Shown: positions 1 to 9,334 of the stretch, in pieces
Layout: every line of letters begins with the position of its first letter
How positions within the stretch are numbered: the first letter of the stretch is position 1
Source of the DNA: Gloeomargaritales cyanobacterium VI4D9
GTDB taxonomy: Bacteria > Cyanobacteriota > Cyanobacteriia > Gloeomargaritales > Gloeomargaritaceae
DNA: 64,000 nucleotides
NCBI GenBank assembly: GCA_927797885.1
Contig: OV696605.1
Span: 372,001 to 436,000, forward strand
Direction: 5' to 3'
Translations under genes and position numbers: made by a program
The notes under the pieces: generated by a model
Told to the model about the DNA's origin: nothing
What the model saw: only the letters and a program-made list of their open reading frames with translations
Databases searched by the model: none

Positions 1-668
1 CTATCGCCAAGTAAAGTTAATAACCACTTTGAATCAAGATACGAAATCTACTGGTCATTTAATTGTTAGTCCTGGACAGGCACATGAGATTAATTTTGGT
101 GAAGATATTGTGAAAATGCTACCGGAAAATGGAGTCGCAGTCGGGGATAGAGGGTTTTGCAGTCACAAAGTATTTGAACAATTTATCGAAAATGATGCCC
201 TTTTTATTATCCGTATTAAGTCGAATTGGAAATGGGATGAAAACTATCATATCACCACAGAACGAGGTAAGGCGAGAGTAGTTTGTTTTGGCAATGTTCA
301 ACAGAAAGTAGACTATTATTTAGCTACCAATATTCCTGAGGATGTAATGAGTAATGAAGAGATAGGGGAAGCCTATAGACAACGCTGGGCGATAGAGGTA
401 CTATGGAAATTTCTAAAGATGAACTTAAAGCTCGATAAAATGATGAGTAAAAATTTGAATGGAATTACCATTCAAATTTATGTAATTTTAATAGTTTACT
501 TGATATTGCAACTGTTAAAAGTTCCACGGATGTACGGAAGTAAATTGGCAGATAAGTTCCGATATATACAAATCTTAATACGGCAGGAGTGGAATTTTGT
601 CCATTGGCTCAATCGGGTCGTCCCACGCCTAAATATGTAAAGTTTTATTGCAGGATTCAACACTTGTG
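1..668 (+). mobile_element. IS4-family insertion sequence, copy 1 (left end outside window)
   Basis: The window opens inside an insertion sequence whose other copy lies in inverted orientation at 19153-20259. The two copies give identical translations over all of the shared transposase, so they appear nearly identical at the DNA level. The right end is fixed by comparison: both copies run to the octamer CACTTGTG (661-668 here) and then diverge. Sequence after the end begins GATTGCTATA, which resembles the terminus of the dispersed repeat found elsewhere in the window, so this copy may have landed in or next to one. The left end and any target duplication cannot be seen. Confidence 0.85.
2..640 (+). 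CDS. IS4-family DDE transposase (C-terminal part)
   Basis: Partial gene; the reading frame is open from base 2, so the start lies upstream of the window. It would catalyse cut-and-paste transposition of its own element. The second catalytic aspartate is visible in GDRGF. The third acidic residue lies in the IS4 signature Y-x2-R-x3-E-x6-K, read here as YRQRWAIEVLWKFLK. The C-terminal region is hydrophobic and basic, as usual for the family. The first aspartate lies before the window but can be read in the other copy (CPFDATVIPL). Whether this copy is functional cannot be judged, because copy 2 carries a frameshift in the part not visible here. Confidence 0.85.
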   Translation, partial: YRQVKLITTLNQDTKSTGHLIVSPGQAHEINFGEDIVKMLPENGVAVGDRGFCSHKVFEQFIENDALFIIRIKSNWKWDENYHITTERGKARVVCFGNVQQKVDYYLATNIPEDVMSNEEIGEAYRQRWAIEVLWKFLKMNLKLDKMMSKNLNGITIQIYVILIVYLILQLLKVPRMYGSKLADKFRYIQILIRQEWNFVHWLNRVVPRLNM

Positions 669-836
669 GATTGCTATATATCTGCACGGATTCAGCAACA
701 TCCAAAAAACAAGAATCGCCTCGGGGCATTTCCCAAAATAGGCACTAGGGCAATGCCCCTGTAGTTGGTTCTGTAGAATTTCTGTTCGTTAAATGTCTCT
801 GGCATACAAGTTAATGAGTAAGATTGCTGTGCCATT
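669..836. other. intergenic stretch with a degenerate dispersed repeat
   Basis: No gene seen. Bases ~715-780 are a decayed inverse copy of the repeat also found at about 9530-9590 and 18344-18453: the order GGGCATTT..AAAATAGG..GCCCCTG..TTGGTTCT is recognisable. The stretch ends at the 3' end of glk on the other strand. Confidence 0.5.
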
Positions 837-1814
837 TTAGCTAGACTCTTTAATATATTGCCGTGCCGCCTCAATCGCTCCCAATAAACCCACCCGGGTC
901 GCTGTTACCAAAAATATCGGTATGGTAACCAACAACGGCCCCATCCGCCCCTTGTCCAAAAACGCCCGCATAAACCCCCCCTGTTGAAACCGCTCCACCA
1001 AACGGGGGGCAATTCCACCTGTCAAATAAATCCCCCCCCGGGCGAGGAGTTTGAGAGCCAGATTTCCCGCTTCACTGCCATAATTTGCGATGAATATATC
1101 CACTGCTTGGCTACACAGGGGGTCGTGTAGATTCTCAGTAATCAAAGCCGGGTTCTTGGCGGTTAGAATTTCCGGGCGTGCCTGTTCGGGAAACACCTGG
1201 GCGAGATAGTTATAAATATTCCACAACCCTGGACCGGAGACCACCCGCTCCGCCGATACCCGACCAAATTGGGATTGTAAATACTTCCACAACCCCAACT
1301 CCCGGTCATTGCGGGGCGCAAAATCCGTATGCCCCCCCTCCGAAGGCCAGACCCGGTATTTTTGCCCATCCCAGGTGAGAAAACATTCCCCCAACCCGGT
1401 GCCCGCCGCCACCACCCCAATCGGCGCATGGGGGACAACCGTTCCTTCCTGGAGCACCACCCAGTCCTGGGGATGGAGAAAGCGAATCCCGTAGCCCACT
1501 GCTTCCAGGTCGTTGATCAGATGGACGTGGGGAATCCCCATCTGGACGGCCAATTCCGAGCCGGTCACCTGCCAGCCCCGGTTGGTTAAATTCATAGAAT
1601 TATCTTCCACGGGGCCAGCCACAGCTAAGCAGGCCAAATCCGGCGAGACAGGACTTTGACTCAAAAACTCCCGACCGATGGTACCCAAATCCGGGTAGTC
1701 GTCGTTTTGGTAATTTTGCACCAACAGAACTTGAGGGGGGTCAGCCAGACGCAACAGTTCAAAACGGGTATTTGTCCCGCCAATATCCCCCACCAATACC
1801 ACGGGTTTCGCCAC
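837..1814 (-). CDS. glk: glucokinase
   Basis: 325-residue cytoplasmic glucokinase, ATP:glucose 6-phosphotransferase, feeding glucose into glycolysis and the oxidative pentose phosphate route. The N-terminus has the phosphate-binding signature of the Glk family (GDIGGTNTRFELL, about residues 9-21), followed by AVAGPV and the glucose-site segment with HLINDLEAVGYG. A GTGLGECFL motif lies near residue 137, and a glycine-rich nucleotide segment (GGIYLTGGIAPRL) lies towards the C-terminus. Length matches the bacterial Glk family (COG0837), not the ROK family. It stands alone, with repeat-rich DNA on both sides. The ATG at 1814 directly precedes the family-typical start of the fold. Confidence 0.93.
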   Translation of the reverse strand: MAKPVVLVGDIGGTNTRFELLRLADPPQVLLVQNYQNDDYPDLGTIGREFLSQSPVSPDLACLAVAGPVEDNSMNLTNRGWQVTGSELAVQMGIPHVHLINDLEAVGYGIRFLHPQDWVVLQEGTVVPHAPIGVVAAGTGLGECFLTWDGQKYRVWPSEGGHTDFAPRNDRELGLWKYLQSQFGRVSAERVVSGPGLWNIYNYLAQVFPEQARPEILTAKNPALITENLHDPLCSQAVDIFIANYGSEAGNLALKLLARGGIYLTGGIAPRLVERFQQGGFMRAFLDKGRMGPLLVTIPIFLVTATRVGLLGAIEAARQYIKESS

Positions 1815-1990
1815 TGGATTGACCCCAACTGGTCTTCAGGTTGATTATGCCACTTCTCGGCTGGTTGACCTAACCTTTGGGAACCCAATTGGGGATGATT
1901 TTCAGGATTCTACTGGGCTGAGGCGGCGGATGATAGGCAATTCTGGGAATAGAAACAGGATGCTATCCGACTTTGGGATCATGTTGGCTA
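1815..1990. other. intergenic, nothing recognised
   Basis: Upstream region of glk, which is read leftwards. No gene, hairpin or repeat recognised before the tandem array begins at about 1991. Confidence 0.5.
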
Positions 1991-2397
1991 TAGCAGTCAC
2001 ACCTGAATTGCAAGTGGAATTTTATACTCAAAAAAACAAGGGTCGCAGGGCACCGCCCCGTCCTGGTTCTGAGTAACTTGATGACTCACACATAGCAATC
2101 ACACCTGAATTGCAAGTGGAATTTTATACTGAAAAAATTAAGGGTCGCAGGGCACCGCCCCGCCCTGGTTCTGAGTAACTTGATGACTCACACATAGCAA
2201 TCACACCTGAATTGCAAGTGGAATTTTATACTGAAAAAAACAAGGGTCGCAGGGCACCGCCCCGCCCTGGTTCTGAGCAACCTTATTACTCATATAGAGT
2301 TGTCACACCTGAATTGTAAGCAAAATTTTATACTGAAAAAAACAAGGGTCGCAGGGCACCGCCCCGTCCTGGTTCTGAGCAACCTGATGACTCACAT
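1991..2397. repeat. four tandem ~102-bp repeats
   Basis: Units start at about 1991, 2093, 2195 and 2295, giving spacings of 102, 102 and 100 bp, and the array ends near 2397. Each unit reads TAGCAATCACACCTGAATTG, then an A/T-rich stretch, then GGGTCGCAGGGCACCGCCCC and CCTGGTTCTGAG. The middle contains the hairpin GGGC-ACC-GCCC. Units 2 and 3 differ by a few bases; unit 4 is the most divergent. The same hairpin core recurs in the repeats at 51591-53160 and, in longer form, in the dispersed elements at 10839, 17513, 40391, 50248 and 57204. There are no unique spacers, so this is not a CRISPR array. It lies upstream of the RND operon. Confidence 0.92.
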
Positions 2398-2515
2398 GGA
2401 ACCTCCGAGGTGGCGATAGATCATGGGATGCAAAACATTTGATTAAGAAAACTACGGCAAACCGGGAAACCAAGGAACCCCTTTGTTATAGTAACTGAGA
2501 TATATTGCCGGTCAT

Positions 2516-3757
2516 GTGGGGATGATGAAAACCTGGAAACGGGGAGCATGGGGCGGGGTTTTGAGCCTACTGGTCTTAGTCACCGCCGCCTGTAGCACCA
2601 AAAAAGCCGCTGGTCCCAGGGAAATCCCCGTCAAGACCCAGGAAGTGGTAAGCGGTCTATTGGAGGATAGTTCCCAATTTGTCGGCAATTTGGAAGCCCT
2701 GGCGCGGGTCTCCCTACGTCCCCAAATCAATGGTCGGATTACCCAAATTCCCGTGACCAATGGGGCACAGGTGCGCGCCGGGACGGTCATTGCCCGTTTG
2801 GAGCCGGATCAGACCGCCACGGAACTGGCGGGAGCTTTGGCCGGGGTGCAGGCGGCTCAGGATGGGGTGCGCCAAGCCCAAGCGAATTTGCGGGCGGCTC
2901 GTTCCCAACAAAATGCCGCTCAAGCCACCCTGGAGTTACAGAAATTAGAGTATCAACGGGCGGTGGAATTGTTGGCGGAAGGGGTCATTGCCCAACAGAC
3001 GAAGGACACGGCCACCAAAAATTTGGAAGTGGCGCAGGCGAATTTGCAAGCCACAGCGGATCAGGTGAAAGCCGCCGAAGCCGCCCTGGAACAGGCCAAT
3101 GCCAATTTGCGCCAAGCCCAGGCGAATGCGGGTACGGCCCGGGTGAGTTTTGATTTTAAGGCGGTTCTGTCCCCCATTGATGGCATGGTGGGGGATATTC
3201 CTGCGCGGGTGGGGGATTTTGTCCAGACCGGGCAACAGATCACCCAAATTGTGAGAAATGATGTGCTGGATTTGCGGATTGCCGTGCCCACCAGCCGGTT
3301 GAACCAACTGCGCCTGGACTTGCCGGTGATTTTAGCAGACCCCAATACCGGTGAACGCCTGTCCCAAGGACGGCTGTATTTCATTTCTCCAGAGGTGGAT
3401 ACGGGCGCGCAAACGGTTCTCACCAAGGCGCAATTTCGCAATCCCCAGGGACAATTGCGGGATGGACAATATGTGCAAGCCCGGCTGGTCTGGAACCGGC
3501 AACCGGGTTTATTGGTGCCCGTGGTCGCCGTCACCCCCGTGGGGGCCCAAGCCTTCGTTTTTACCGTCGGGCAGAAAGATGGTCGCCCCGTGGCTCGCAA
3601 AAAACCGGTGCAGTTGGGAGCCATCCAGGGGCAACAGTACCAAGTCCGCTCCGGTTTACAGCCGAATGAACAGGTGATTGTCTCCGGCTTGTTGGGGTTG
3701 GTGGATGGTGCCCCGATCCGTCCCACCGCCCAGACTGCGACCAACCCTACCCCCTGA
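2516..3757 (+). CDS. RND efflux periplasmic adaptor (HlyD/AcrA family), probable lipoprotein
   Basis: 413 residues, the membrane-fusion subunit of a tripartite resistance-nodulation-division pump. An N-terminal hydrophobic signal ends at LVTAACSTKK, a plausible lipobox with the lipidated cysteine near residue 26. Then come a barrel-sandwich half (RPQINGRITQIPVTNGAQV), a long alanine/glutamine-rich coiled-coil hairpin (about residues 110-215), the second lipoyl half (SPIDGMVGDIPARVGDFVQTGQ), a beta-barrel and a C-terminal membrane-proximal domain ending in IVSGLLGLVDGAPI. The first possible start is GTG at 2516, with ATG codons at 2522 and 2525 equally possible. The pump gene follows 8 bp downstream. 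No outer-membrane TolC partner is present in the window. The substrate is unknown. Confidence 0.92.
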   Translation: MGMMKTWKRGAWGGVLSLLVLVTAACSTKKAAGPREIPVKTQEVVSGLLEDSSQFVGNLEALARVSLRPQINGRITQIPVTNGAQVRAGTVIARLEPDQTATELAGALAGVQAAQDGVRQAQANLRAARSQQNAAQATLELQKLEYQRAVELLAEGVIAQQTKDTATKNLEVAQANLQATADQVKAAEAALEQANANLRQAQANAGTARVSFDFKAVLSPIDGMVGDIPARVGDFVQTGQQITQIVRNDVLDLRIAVPTSRLNQLRLDLPVILADPNTGERLSQGRLYFISPEVDTGAQTVLTKAQFRNPQGQLRDGQYVQARLVWNRQPGLLVPVVAVTPVGAQAFVFTVGQKDGRPVARKKPVQLGAIQGQQYQVRSGLQPNEQVIVSGLLGLVDGAPIRPTAQTATNPTP

Positions 3758-3765
3758 GTTGATTC

Positions 3766-6700
3766 ATGTTCAATCTTGCCGCTGGTTTCATCAAACGCCC
3801 GGTACTGACCACGGTTTGCTCGTTGTTGATTATTTTGTTGGGGGGGATCGCCATTCCCCTGTTACCTCTGGCAAAATTGCCGGATTTAGCTCCCAAACAG
3901 GTGCAGGTGTCGGCTAATTTCCAAGGGGCGGATGCCCAAACCACGGCGGACAATGTGACCACGGTTTTGGAACGGCAAATCAACGGCACGGAAGATATGT
4001 TGTATATGTCTTCCTACACGGATAGCACGGGCAATGCCACCATTAATGTTGCCTTTCCGGTGGAAATTGATGCGAATATCGCCCAGGTTTTGGTGCAAAA
4101 CAATGTGTCAACCGCCCAACCCCAATTACCGGAATCCGTAAATCGCACCGGCGTTGTTACCAATAAACAATCCCCCAGTATTACCATTGCCTATGGGATT
4201 TATTCGGAGAAAAACGACCAAGGGGAATTTATCTACGACAACACATTTTTAAGCAATTACGTTGACCGTTATATTACGGATGAAATCAAACGCCTGAATG
4301 GGGTCGGAGCGGTCACCATTGCGGGACAACGGCAGTACGCTATGCGGATTTGGCTAAATCCCGATGCCCTGGCGGCCCGGGGGGTAACCGCCCAGGAGGT
4401 GGTGAATGCGATCAATCAGCAAAATGTCCAGGTGGGGGCGGGGGTGATCGGCCAAGAACCGGCTCCCCCTGGGCAACAATACCAGTTGAATTTGCGGGCG
4501 GTGGGGCGGTTTACCACGCCCCAGGAAGCGGAAGAGATCGTGGTGAAAACGGGGAGCGATGGGGCGTTAATCCGGATCAAGGATGTGGGGCGGGCGGAGG
4601 TGGGTGCCCAGAACTACAGCGTGACGGCGATTTTCAACCAATCCCCGGCAGTGGCCTTGTTGGTGTATCAGTTACCGGGTTCCAACGCCTGGAATACGGG
4701 TCAACTGGTGCGCGCCAAAATGGACGAACTGGCACGGGACTTTCCGCCAGGACTCAAGGCCACCGTGGCGTTGGACAATACGGACTTTGTGGCCGCCGCC
4801 TTACAGGAAGCCTTCAAGACCCTGTTTGAGGCGATTCTGCTGGTCTTTTTGGTGATTTTGCTCTTTTTGCAGGATTGGCGCACCACGATTATTCCCTCCA
4901 TTGCCATTCCCGTCTCCCTGATTGGGGCGATGGCCTTTGCCCTGGCTTTTGGATTTAGCATGAACCAACTCACCTTGTTTGGGGTGATTTTGGCAACTGG
5001 GCTGGTGGTGGATGATGGGATTTTGGTGGTGGAGGCGGTGGCGCACAAAATTGGGCAAGGGTTGCGGCCTGTGCAGGCGGCGCTGGACTCGATGGGGGAA
5101 TTGTTGGGGGCGATTATTGCCACGTCCTTGGTGCTGGTGGCGGTGTTTATCCCGGTGACTTTTTTCCCTGGTACGACCGGGATTGTGTATAAACAATTTG
5201 CCCTGATTATCGTTTTTGCGATTGTGATTTCGACGTTTAATGCTATGAGTTTTTCCCCGACGATGGCGGCGATTTTGATGCGCCCCAACCAGGGAATGCA
5301 CGAGCCGTTGGCGAGTCTATTTCACCACTTTAACCAGGGGTTTGAATGGGTCAAACAGGGTTATACGGGGTTGGTCACCCAGGTGATCCGCTGGCGTTGG
5401 TTGGTGATACCGGTCTTTGTGGTGGGGTTGATCGCCTCGGGTTGGATTTACCAGGTCACGCCCCAGGGGTTTATCCCGGAGGAGGACCAGGGCTATTTCT
5501 TTATGCTGGGGGAAGCGCCTGCGACCGTTTCCTTGCAGTACACCACCGAGCAGGTCAAGCGGGTGGAGGAACTGATGCTCCAGAAGGAGGAAGTGGCGAG
5601 TGTCATGGGAGTGAGCGGTTTTAGTTTTACGGGGAATGCCAGCAATAAAGCCCTGTTTTTTGTGAAGCTCAAACCCTGGGAGGAACGCAAAGGGATTCAA
5701 AAATCCGTGTTTGGTCTCCTGCGCTGGGCGAATCGGCTGATGGCGACGGAAATCACCGGGATGCGGGTGTCGGCGGTAAATGCCCCGGCGATTGATGGGT
5801 TGGGCAGTACGGGGGGGATGGAGTTTTATCTCCAGGATCGGGCGTACCGGGGGATGGATGCCCTGATTGGCAATGGGCTGAAATTCCTGGAAGCGGCCAA
5901 GCAACGCCCGGAAATTGCCAGTATTTTTCCCAATTTCACCCCCAGTGCGCCTCTACTGCAGGTGAGTATTGACCGGAATTTAGCCAATGCTCAAAATGTG
6001 GACATCAATACGGTGTTCAATACCATGCAGACCTACCTGGGGGCGACCTATGTGAATCAGTATGTGTTGGGCGGCTTTTTGTACCGGGTCTATGCCCAGG
6101 CGGATGCCCAATACCGCTCCGACCCCCAGGCGATTGACCAGTTGTATGTGCGTTCCCGGGATGGCCGTTCGGTGCAACTCAGCCAGGTGGTACGGTTAGA
6201 AAAAATTACCTATCCGCCGATTGTACAGCATTACAATATCTATACAGCTATTGACATTCTTGCCAGTCCTGCCCCTGGGTATAGTACGGGGGATGCCATG
6301 CGGGCGATTGAGGAGGTGGCTAAGGAGGAATTGGCACCGGGGTTTGCGATTGCCTGGACGGGGATGGCGTTTCAGGAACGGGCGGCGGCGGGGGCGGCTC
6401 CCCTTGTGTTTGGGTTGTCGTTTGTGATTGTGTTTTTGGTGTTGGCGGCGCAGTACGAAAGCTATATTGACCCATTAATTATTATGCTGACGGTGCCCCT
6501 GTCGATCCTGGGGGCGTTGGGGGCGATCCAACTGCGGGCGAATCTCCTGCAATCCTGGAGCGGCTGGCCGGCGGTGAATAACAATATGTACACCCAAATT
6601 GCCCTGGTGATGCTGATTGCGTTGGCGAGTAAAAATGCGATTTTGATCGTGGAATTTGCCAACCAGTCCCACAAGGAGACGGGGATGAATTTCACCCAGG

Positions 6701-7032
6701 CGGCTATTCATGCCTGTCAGGAACGGTTGCGCCCGATTTTGATGACCGTGTTTTCCGGGTTGGTGGGGTTTGCGCCGCTGTTGGTGGCGAAGGGGGCGGG
6801 GGCGATGAGCCGTTGGTCCTTGGGAACGGCCTTGTTTGGGGGTTATCTGATTTCTACGGTGCTGAGTTTATTCCTGGTGCCGGTGCTGTACGTGGTGATC
6901 AAAAATCTGGAGCGGCAATTTTTCTCCGATGATGAAGGGGCAACTCCGGCAGAAACGCCTGCCCCCACGCCCACGGAACAGCCTGCGCCGGTGATGCGCT
7001 TTGAGGGGGGTTCCTCGGAGGGGCAAAGTTAG
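3766..7032 (+). CDS. RND efflux pump, AcrB/HAE1 family inner-membrane transporter
   Basis: 1088 residues, proton-driven multidrug or hydrophobe exporter of the inner membrane; length is typical of AcrB-like pumps. It starts with the usual N-terminal helix (FIKRPVLTTVCSLLIILLGG). The first large periplasmic loop follows, then membrane helices carrying the proton-relay aspartate pair in GLVVDDGILVVE. After a second periplasmic domain comes the conserved relay lysine in ALASKNAILIVEFANQ. The last ~40 residues are proline- and threonine-rich and probably disordered. It is downstream of its adaptor by 8 bp and directly upstream of a dehydrogenase gene, suggesting a three-gene transcript. Classification is firm; substrate is not deducible. 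Confidence 0.94.
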   Translation: MFNLAAGFIKRPVLTTVCSLLIILLGGIAIPLLPLAKLPDLAPKQVQVSANFQGADAQTTADNVTTVLERQINGTEDMLYMSSYTDSTGNATINVAFPVEIDANIAQVLVQNNVSTAQPQLPESVNRTGVVTNKQSPSITIAYGIYSEKNDQGEFIYDNTFLSNYVDRYITDEIKRLNGVGAVTIAGQRQYAMRIWLNPDALAARGVTAQEVVNAINQQNVQVGAGVIGQEPAPPGQQYQLNLRAVGRFTTPQEAEEIVVKTGSDGALIRIKDVGRAEVGAQNYSVTAIFNQSPAVALLVYQLPGSNAWNTGQLVRAKMDELARDFPPGLKATVALDNTDFVAAALQEAFKTLFEAILLVFLVILLFLQDWRTTIIPSIAIPVSLIGAMAFALAFGFSMNQLTLFGVILATGLVVDDGILVVEAVAHKIGQGLRPVQAALDSMGELLGAIIATSLVLVAVFIPVTFFPGTTGIVYKQFALIIVFAIVISTFNAMSFSPTMAAILMRPNQGMHEPLASLFHHFNQGFEWVKQGYTGLVTQVIRWRWLVIPVFVVGLIASGWIYQVTPQGFIPEEDQGYFFMLGEAPATVSLQYTTEQVKRVEELMLQKEEVASVMGVSGFSFTGNASNKALFFVKLKPWEERKGIQKSVFGLLRWANRLMATEITGMRVSAVNAPAIDGLGSTGGMEFYLQDRAYRGMDALIGNGLKFLEAAKQRPEIASIFPNFTPSAPLLQVSIDRNLANAQNVDINTVFNTMQTYLGATYVNQYVLGGFLYRVYAQADAQYRSDPQAIDQLYVRSRDGRSVQLSQVVRLEKITYPPIVQHYNIYTAIDILASPAPGYSTGDAMRAIEEVAKEELAPGFAIAWTGMAFQERAAAGAAPLVFGLSFVIVFLVLAAQYESYIDPLIIMLTVPLSILGALGAIQLRANLLQSWSGWPAVNNNMYTQIALVMLIALASKNAILIVEFANQSHKETGMNFTQAAIHACQERLRPILMTVFSGLVGFAPLLVAKGAGAMSRWSLGTALFGGYLISTVLSLFLVPVLYVVIKNLERQFFSDDEGATPAETPAPTPTEQPAPVMRFEGGSSEGQS

Positions 7033-7033
7033 G

Positions 7034-7804
7034 GTGACACTAGCAGGTCAAACGGTATTGATCACGGGCGCCAGTAGCGGCATCGGGTTGGAATGCGCCC
7101 GGGTGTTGGCTCCTCTGGGGGTGCGGTTACTGCTGGTGGCACGGCGGTATGAGCGGTTGGTGGCATTGGCGGAAGAATTACAAACGCAGTATAAAATTCC
7201 CTGTTTTGCCCAAGCCCTGGATGTGCGGGAGCGTCTGGGGGTGCAAACCTGGTTTCAGAATCTACCGCCCGACTGGCAGTGTATTGATGTTGTGATTAAT
7301 AATGCGGGACTGAGCCGGGGATTAGACAAACTCCAGGACGGGCATATAAACGACTGGGAGGAAATGATTGATACCAACCTCAAGGGCTTGCTTTATGTGA
7401 CCCGCCTGGTGTTGCCGGGCATGATCCAACGGGGGCGGGGTCATGTGGTGAACATTGCTTCCATTGCCGGACTGGCCGCCTATCCGGGGGGCAATGTGTA
7501 CTGTGCGACCAAGGCCGCCGTGCGGATTTTGGGGGATGCCCTGAAACAGGATTTGTTGGGGACACCGGTGCGGGTGACGACCATTAACCCCGGTCTGGTG
7601 GATACGGAATTTTCGCCGGTACGGTTTCACGGGGATACGGAGCGGGCGCAACAGGTCTATCGGGGGTTGACTCCCTTAACCGGGCGGGATGTGGCGGAGA
7701 CGGTGGCCTTTTGCCTGACCCGTCCCCCCCATGTCAACATTCAGGAACTCACCCTACTGCCCACCGACCAGGCTAACGCCCTCCTGGTGCATCGTCGAGA
7801 ATAG
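7034..7804 (+). CDS. short-chain dehydrogenase/reductase (YdfG-like)
   Basis: 256 residues if translation starts at the GTG at 7034, which follows the pump's stop codon by one base. A start at 7001 would add 11 residues with no homology value and overlap the pump. The Rossmann nucleotide motif TGASSGIG, the NNAG motif, the catalytic serine region (NIASIAG) and YCATK with catalytic Tyr and Lys are all present. The C-terminal part with DVAETVAFCLTRPPHVNIQELTLLP is typical of NADP-dependent serine/3-hydroxy acid dehydrogenases. Substrate unknown. The 3' end overlaps the convergent ndhD gene by 51 bp. Confidence 0.88.
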   Translation: MTLAGQTVLITGASSGIGLECARVLAPLGVRLLLVARRYERLVALAEELQTQYKIPCFAQALDVRERLGVQTWFQNLPPDWQCIDVVINNAGLSRGLDKLQDGHINDWEEMIDTNLKGLLYVTRLVLPGMIQRGRGHVVNIASIAGLAAYPGGNVYCATKAAVRILGDALKQDLLGTPVRVTTINPGLVDTEFSPVRFHGDTERAQQVYRGLTPLTGRDVAETVAFCLTRPPHVNIQELTLLPTDQANALLVHRRE

Positions 7805-9334
7805 CACCGGCGGCACGGTTAGGGGTTGCGCCACCAAGGGAGCCGGGGTTTGCCATTGAGCCGCCATCACCGTCGTGGCGGGATTTGACCAATCGCTGAG
7901 ACTGCGGGGATAAATGCCCACCCACAGCACCGGCACCAGCAAACTCAGGGCGATGAACAATTCCCGGGGATTGGCATCCGTGCCCGTCCAAACCGCCGCC
8001 CCCGGTGCCCCGTAAAACACCCGCCGCAGGGCATCCAGCAGATAAATGGGCGTGAGAATCAAGCCCACCGCCCCCAAGCTGACCACCACCCCTTTGAACA
8101 GGGCATTGTAGGGAGCATCCACCAGCCCCAAAAACACCGACAGTTCGCTGATAAAGCCACTCATCCCCGGCAGTGCCAAAGAAGCAAAACTCGCCGCCGT
8201 AAACAGGGCAAAAATCCGAGGTGCGGCTTGTGCCAGACCCCCCAACTGCCCCATGTCCAGGGTATGCGTCCGTTCGTAAGCCACCCCCGCCAGGAAAAAC
8301 AACACGGCGGCAATCAGCCCGTGGGACACCATTTGCAACATCGCCCCCTGCAACCCCCAATCATGCAAGGTTCCCAACCCCACCAACACAAACCCCATGT
8401 GGGAAATCGAGGAATAGGCTAACCGCTTTTTCAGATGGGTCTGGCTGTAGGCGGTCAACGCCCCATAGAGGATATTCACCACCCCCAACACCACCAACAT
8501 CGGTGCCAAAAACTGGTGCGCCTGGGACAACATCTGCCCATTCACCCGCAGTAACCCATAGCCCCCCAACTTCAACAGCACCCCCGCCAACACCATCGAA
8601 ACCGGTGCCGAAGCCTCACTGTGGGCAAAGGGCAACCAGGTATGGAGCGGGAAAATCGGCAATTTCACCCCAAAAGCCACCAAAAACGCCAGATAGGCAA
8701 AAATCTCCAATCCCAGGGGCAAAGACCGCTCCCGCAAAACCGCCATATCCCAGGTGAAGGGACTCCCCGCCAACGCCAACGCCAACCCCCCCACCAAAAT
8801 CAGCACCGAACCCAGCGCCGTGTAGAGGATAAACTTGGTCGCCGCATACTGCCGCTGTTGCCCACCCCAAATGGCAATCAACAGATACACCGGCACCAAC
8901 TCCAACTCCCACATCAGGAAAAACAACAGCACATCCTTAGCCGCAAACACCCCCAACTGCGCCCCGTACAACACCAACATCAGGGCATAGAACAGCCGGG
9001 GACGGTGTTCCACCCGCCACGCCGCCGCCATCGCCAACGTGGTCACCAACGCCCCCAGCACCAGCAACGGCAGGGACAACCCATCCACCGCCATCGCCCA
9101 ATGCCAACCCAACTGGGGCAACCACGCCCACTGCTCCACCAACTGATACCCCGGGAGCGCCGGGTCATAGCCCTGCCACAACCCCGTCACCAACCAAGCA
9201 AAATCCAATAAACCCACCCCCAACGCATACCAGCGTACCGTGCGCCCCGATTTGGCGGGCAAAAAAGGCATTCCTAGTGCCGCCCCCATCGGAACCAGCA
9301 CCGCCACCGTCAGCCAAGGAATCTGTGTGTCCAT
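7754..9334 (-). CDS. ndhD: NAD(P)H-quinone oxidoreductase (NDH-1) chain 4
   Basis: 526-residue membrane subunit of the photosynthetic NDH-1 complex, acting in respiration and cyclic electron flow in the thylakoid. About fourteen hydrophobic segments can be read. The Mrp/ND4-type proton-translocation region includes the glutamates in FFLMWELELVPVYLL and lysine-bearing helices such as FGVKLPIFPLHTWLPFAHSEA. The N-terminus (PWLTVAVLVPMGAAL) resembles the NdhD1/chloroplast NdhD type more than the CO2-uptake variants. It stands alone rather than with ndhF. Its last 51 bp lie inside the 3' end of the opposing dehydrogenase gene, so the two transcripts must overlap. Confidence 0.93.
   Translation of the reverse strand: MDTQIPWLTVAVLVPMGAALGMPFLPAKSGRTVRWYALGVGLLDFAWLVTGLWQGYDPALPGYQLVEQWAWLPQLGWHWAMAVDGLSLPLLVLGALVTTLAMAAAWRVEHRPRLFYALMLVLYGAQLGVFAAKDVLLFFLMWELELVPVYLLIAIWGGQQRQYAATKFILYTALGSVLILVGGLALALAGSPFTWDMAVLRERSLPLGLEIFAYLAFLVAFGVKLPIFPLHTWLPFAHSEASAPVSMVLAGVLLKLGGYGLLRVNGQMLSQAHQFLAPMLVVLGVVNILYGALTAYSQTHLKKRLAYSSISHMGFVLVGLGTLHDWGLQGAMLQMVSHGLIAAVLFFLAGVAYERTHTLDMGQLGGLAQAAPRIFALFTAASFASLALPGMSGFISELSVFLGLVDAPYNALFKGVVVSLGAVGLILTPIYLLDALRRVFYGAPGAAVWTGTDANPRELFIALSLLVPVLWVGIYPRSLSDWSNPATTVMAAQWQTPAPLVAQPLTVPPVLFSTMHQEGVSLVGGQ

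Noticed and set aside
1991-2397. Possible CRISPR array
   Set aside because: Units are ~102 bp and repeat throughout their length with no unique spacers; no cas genes nearby.
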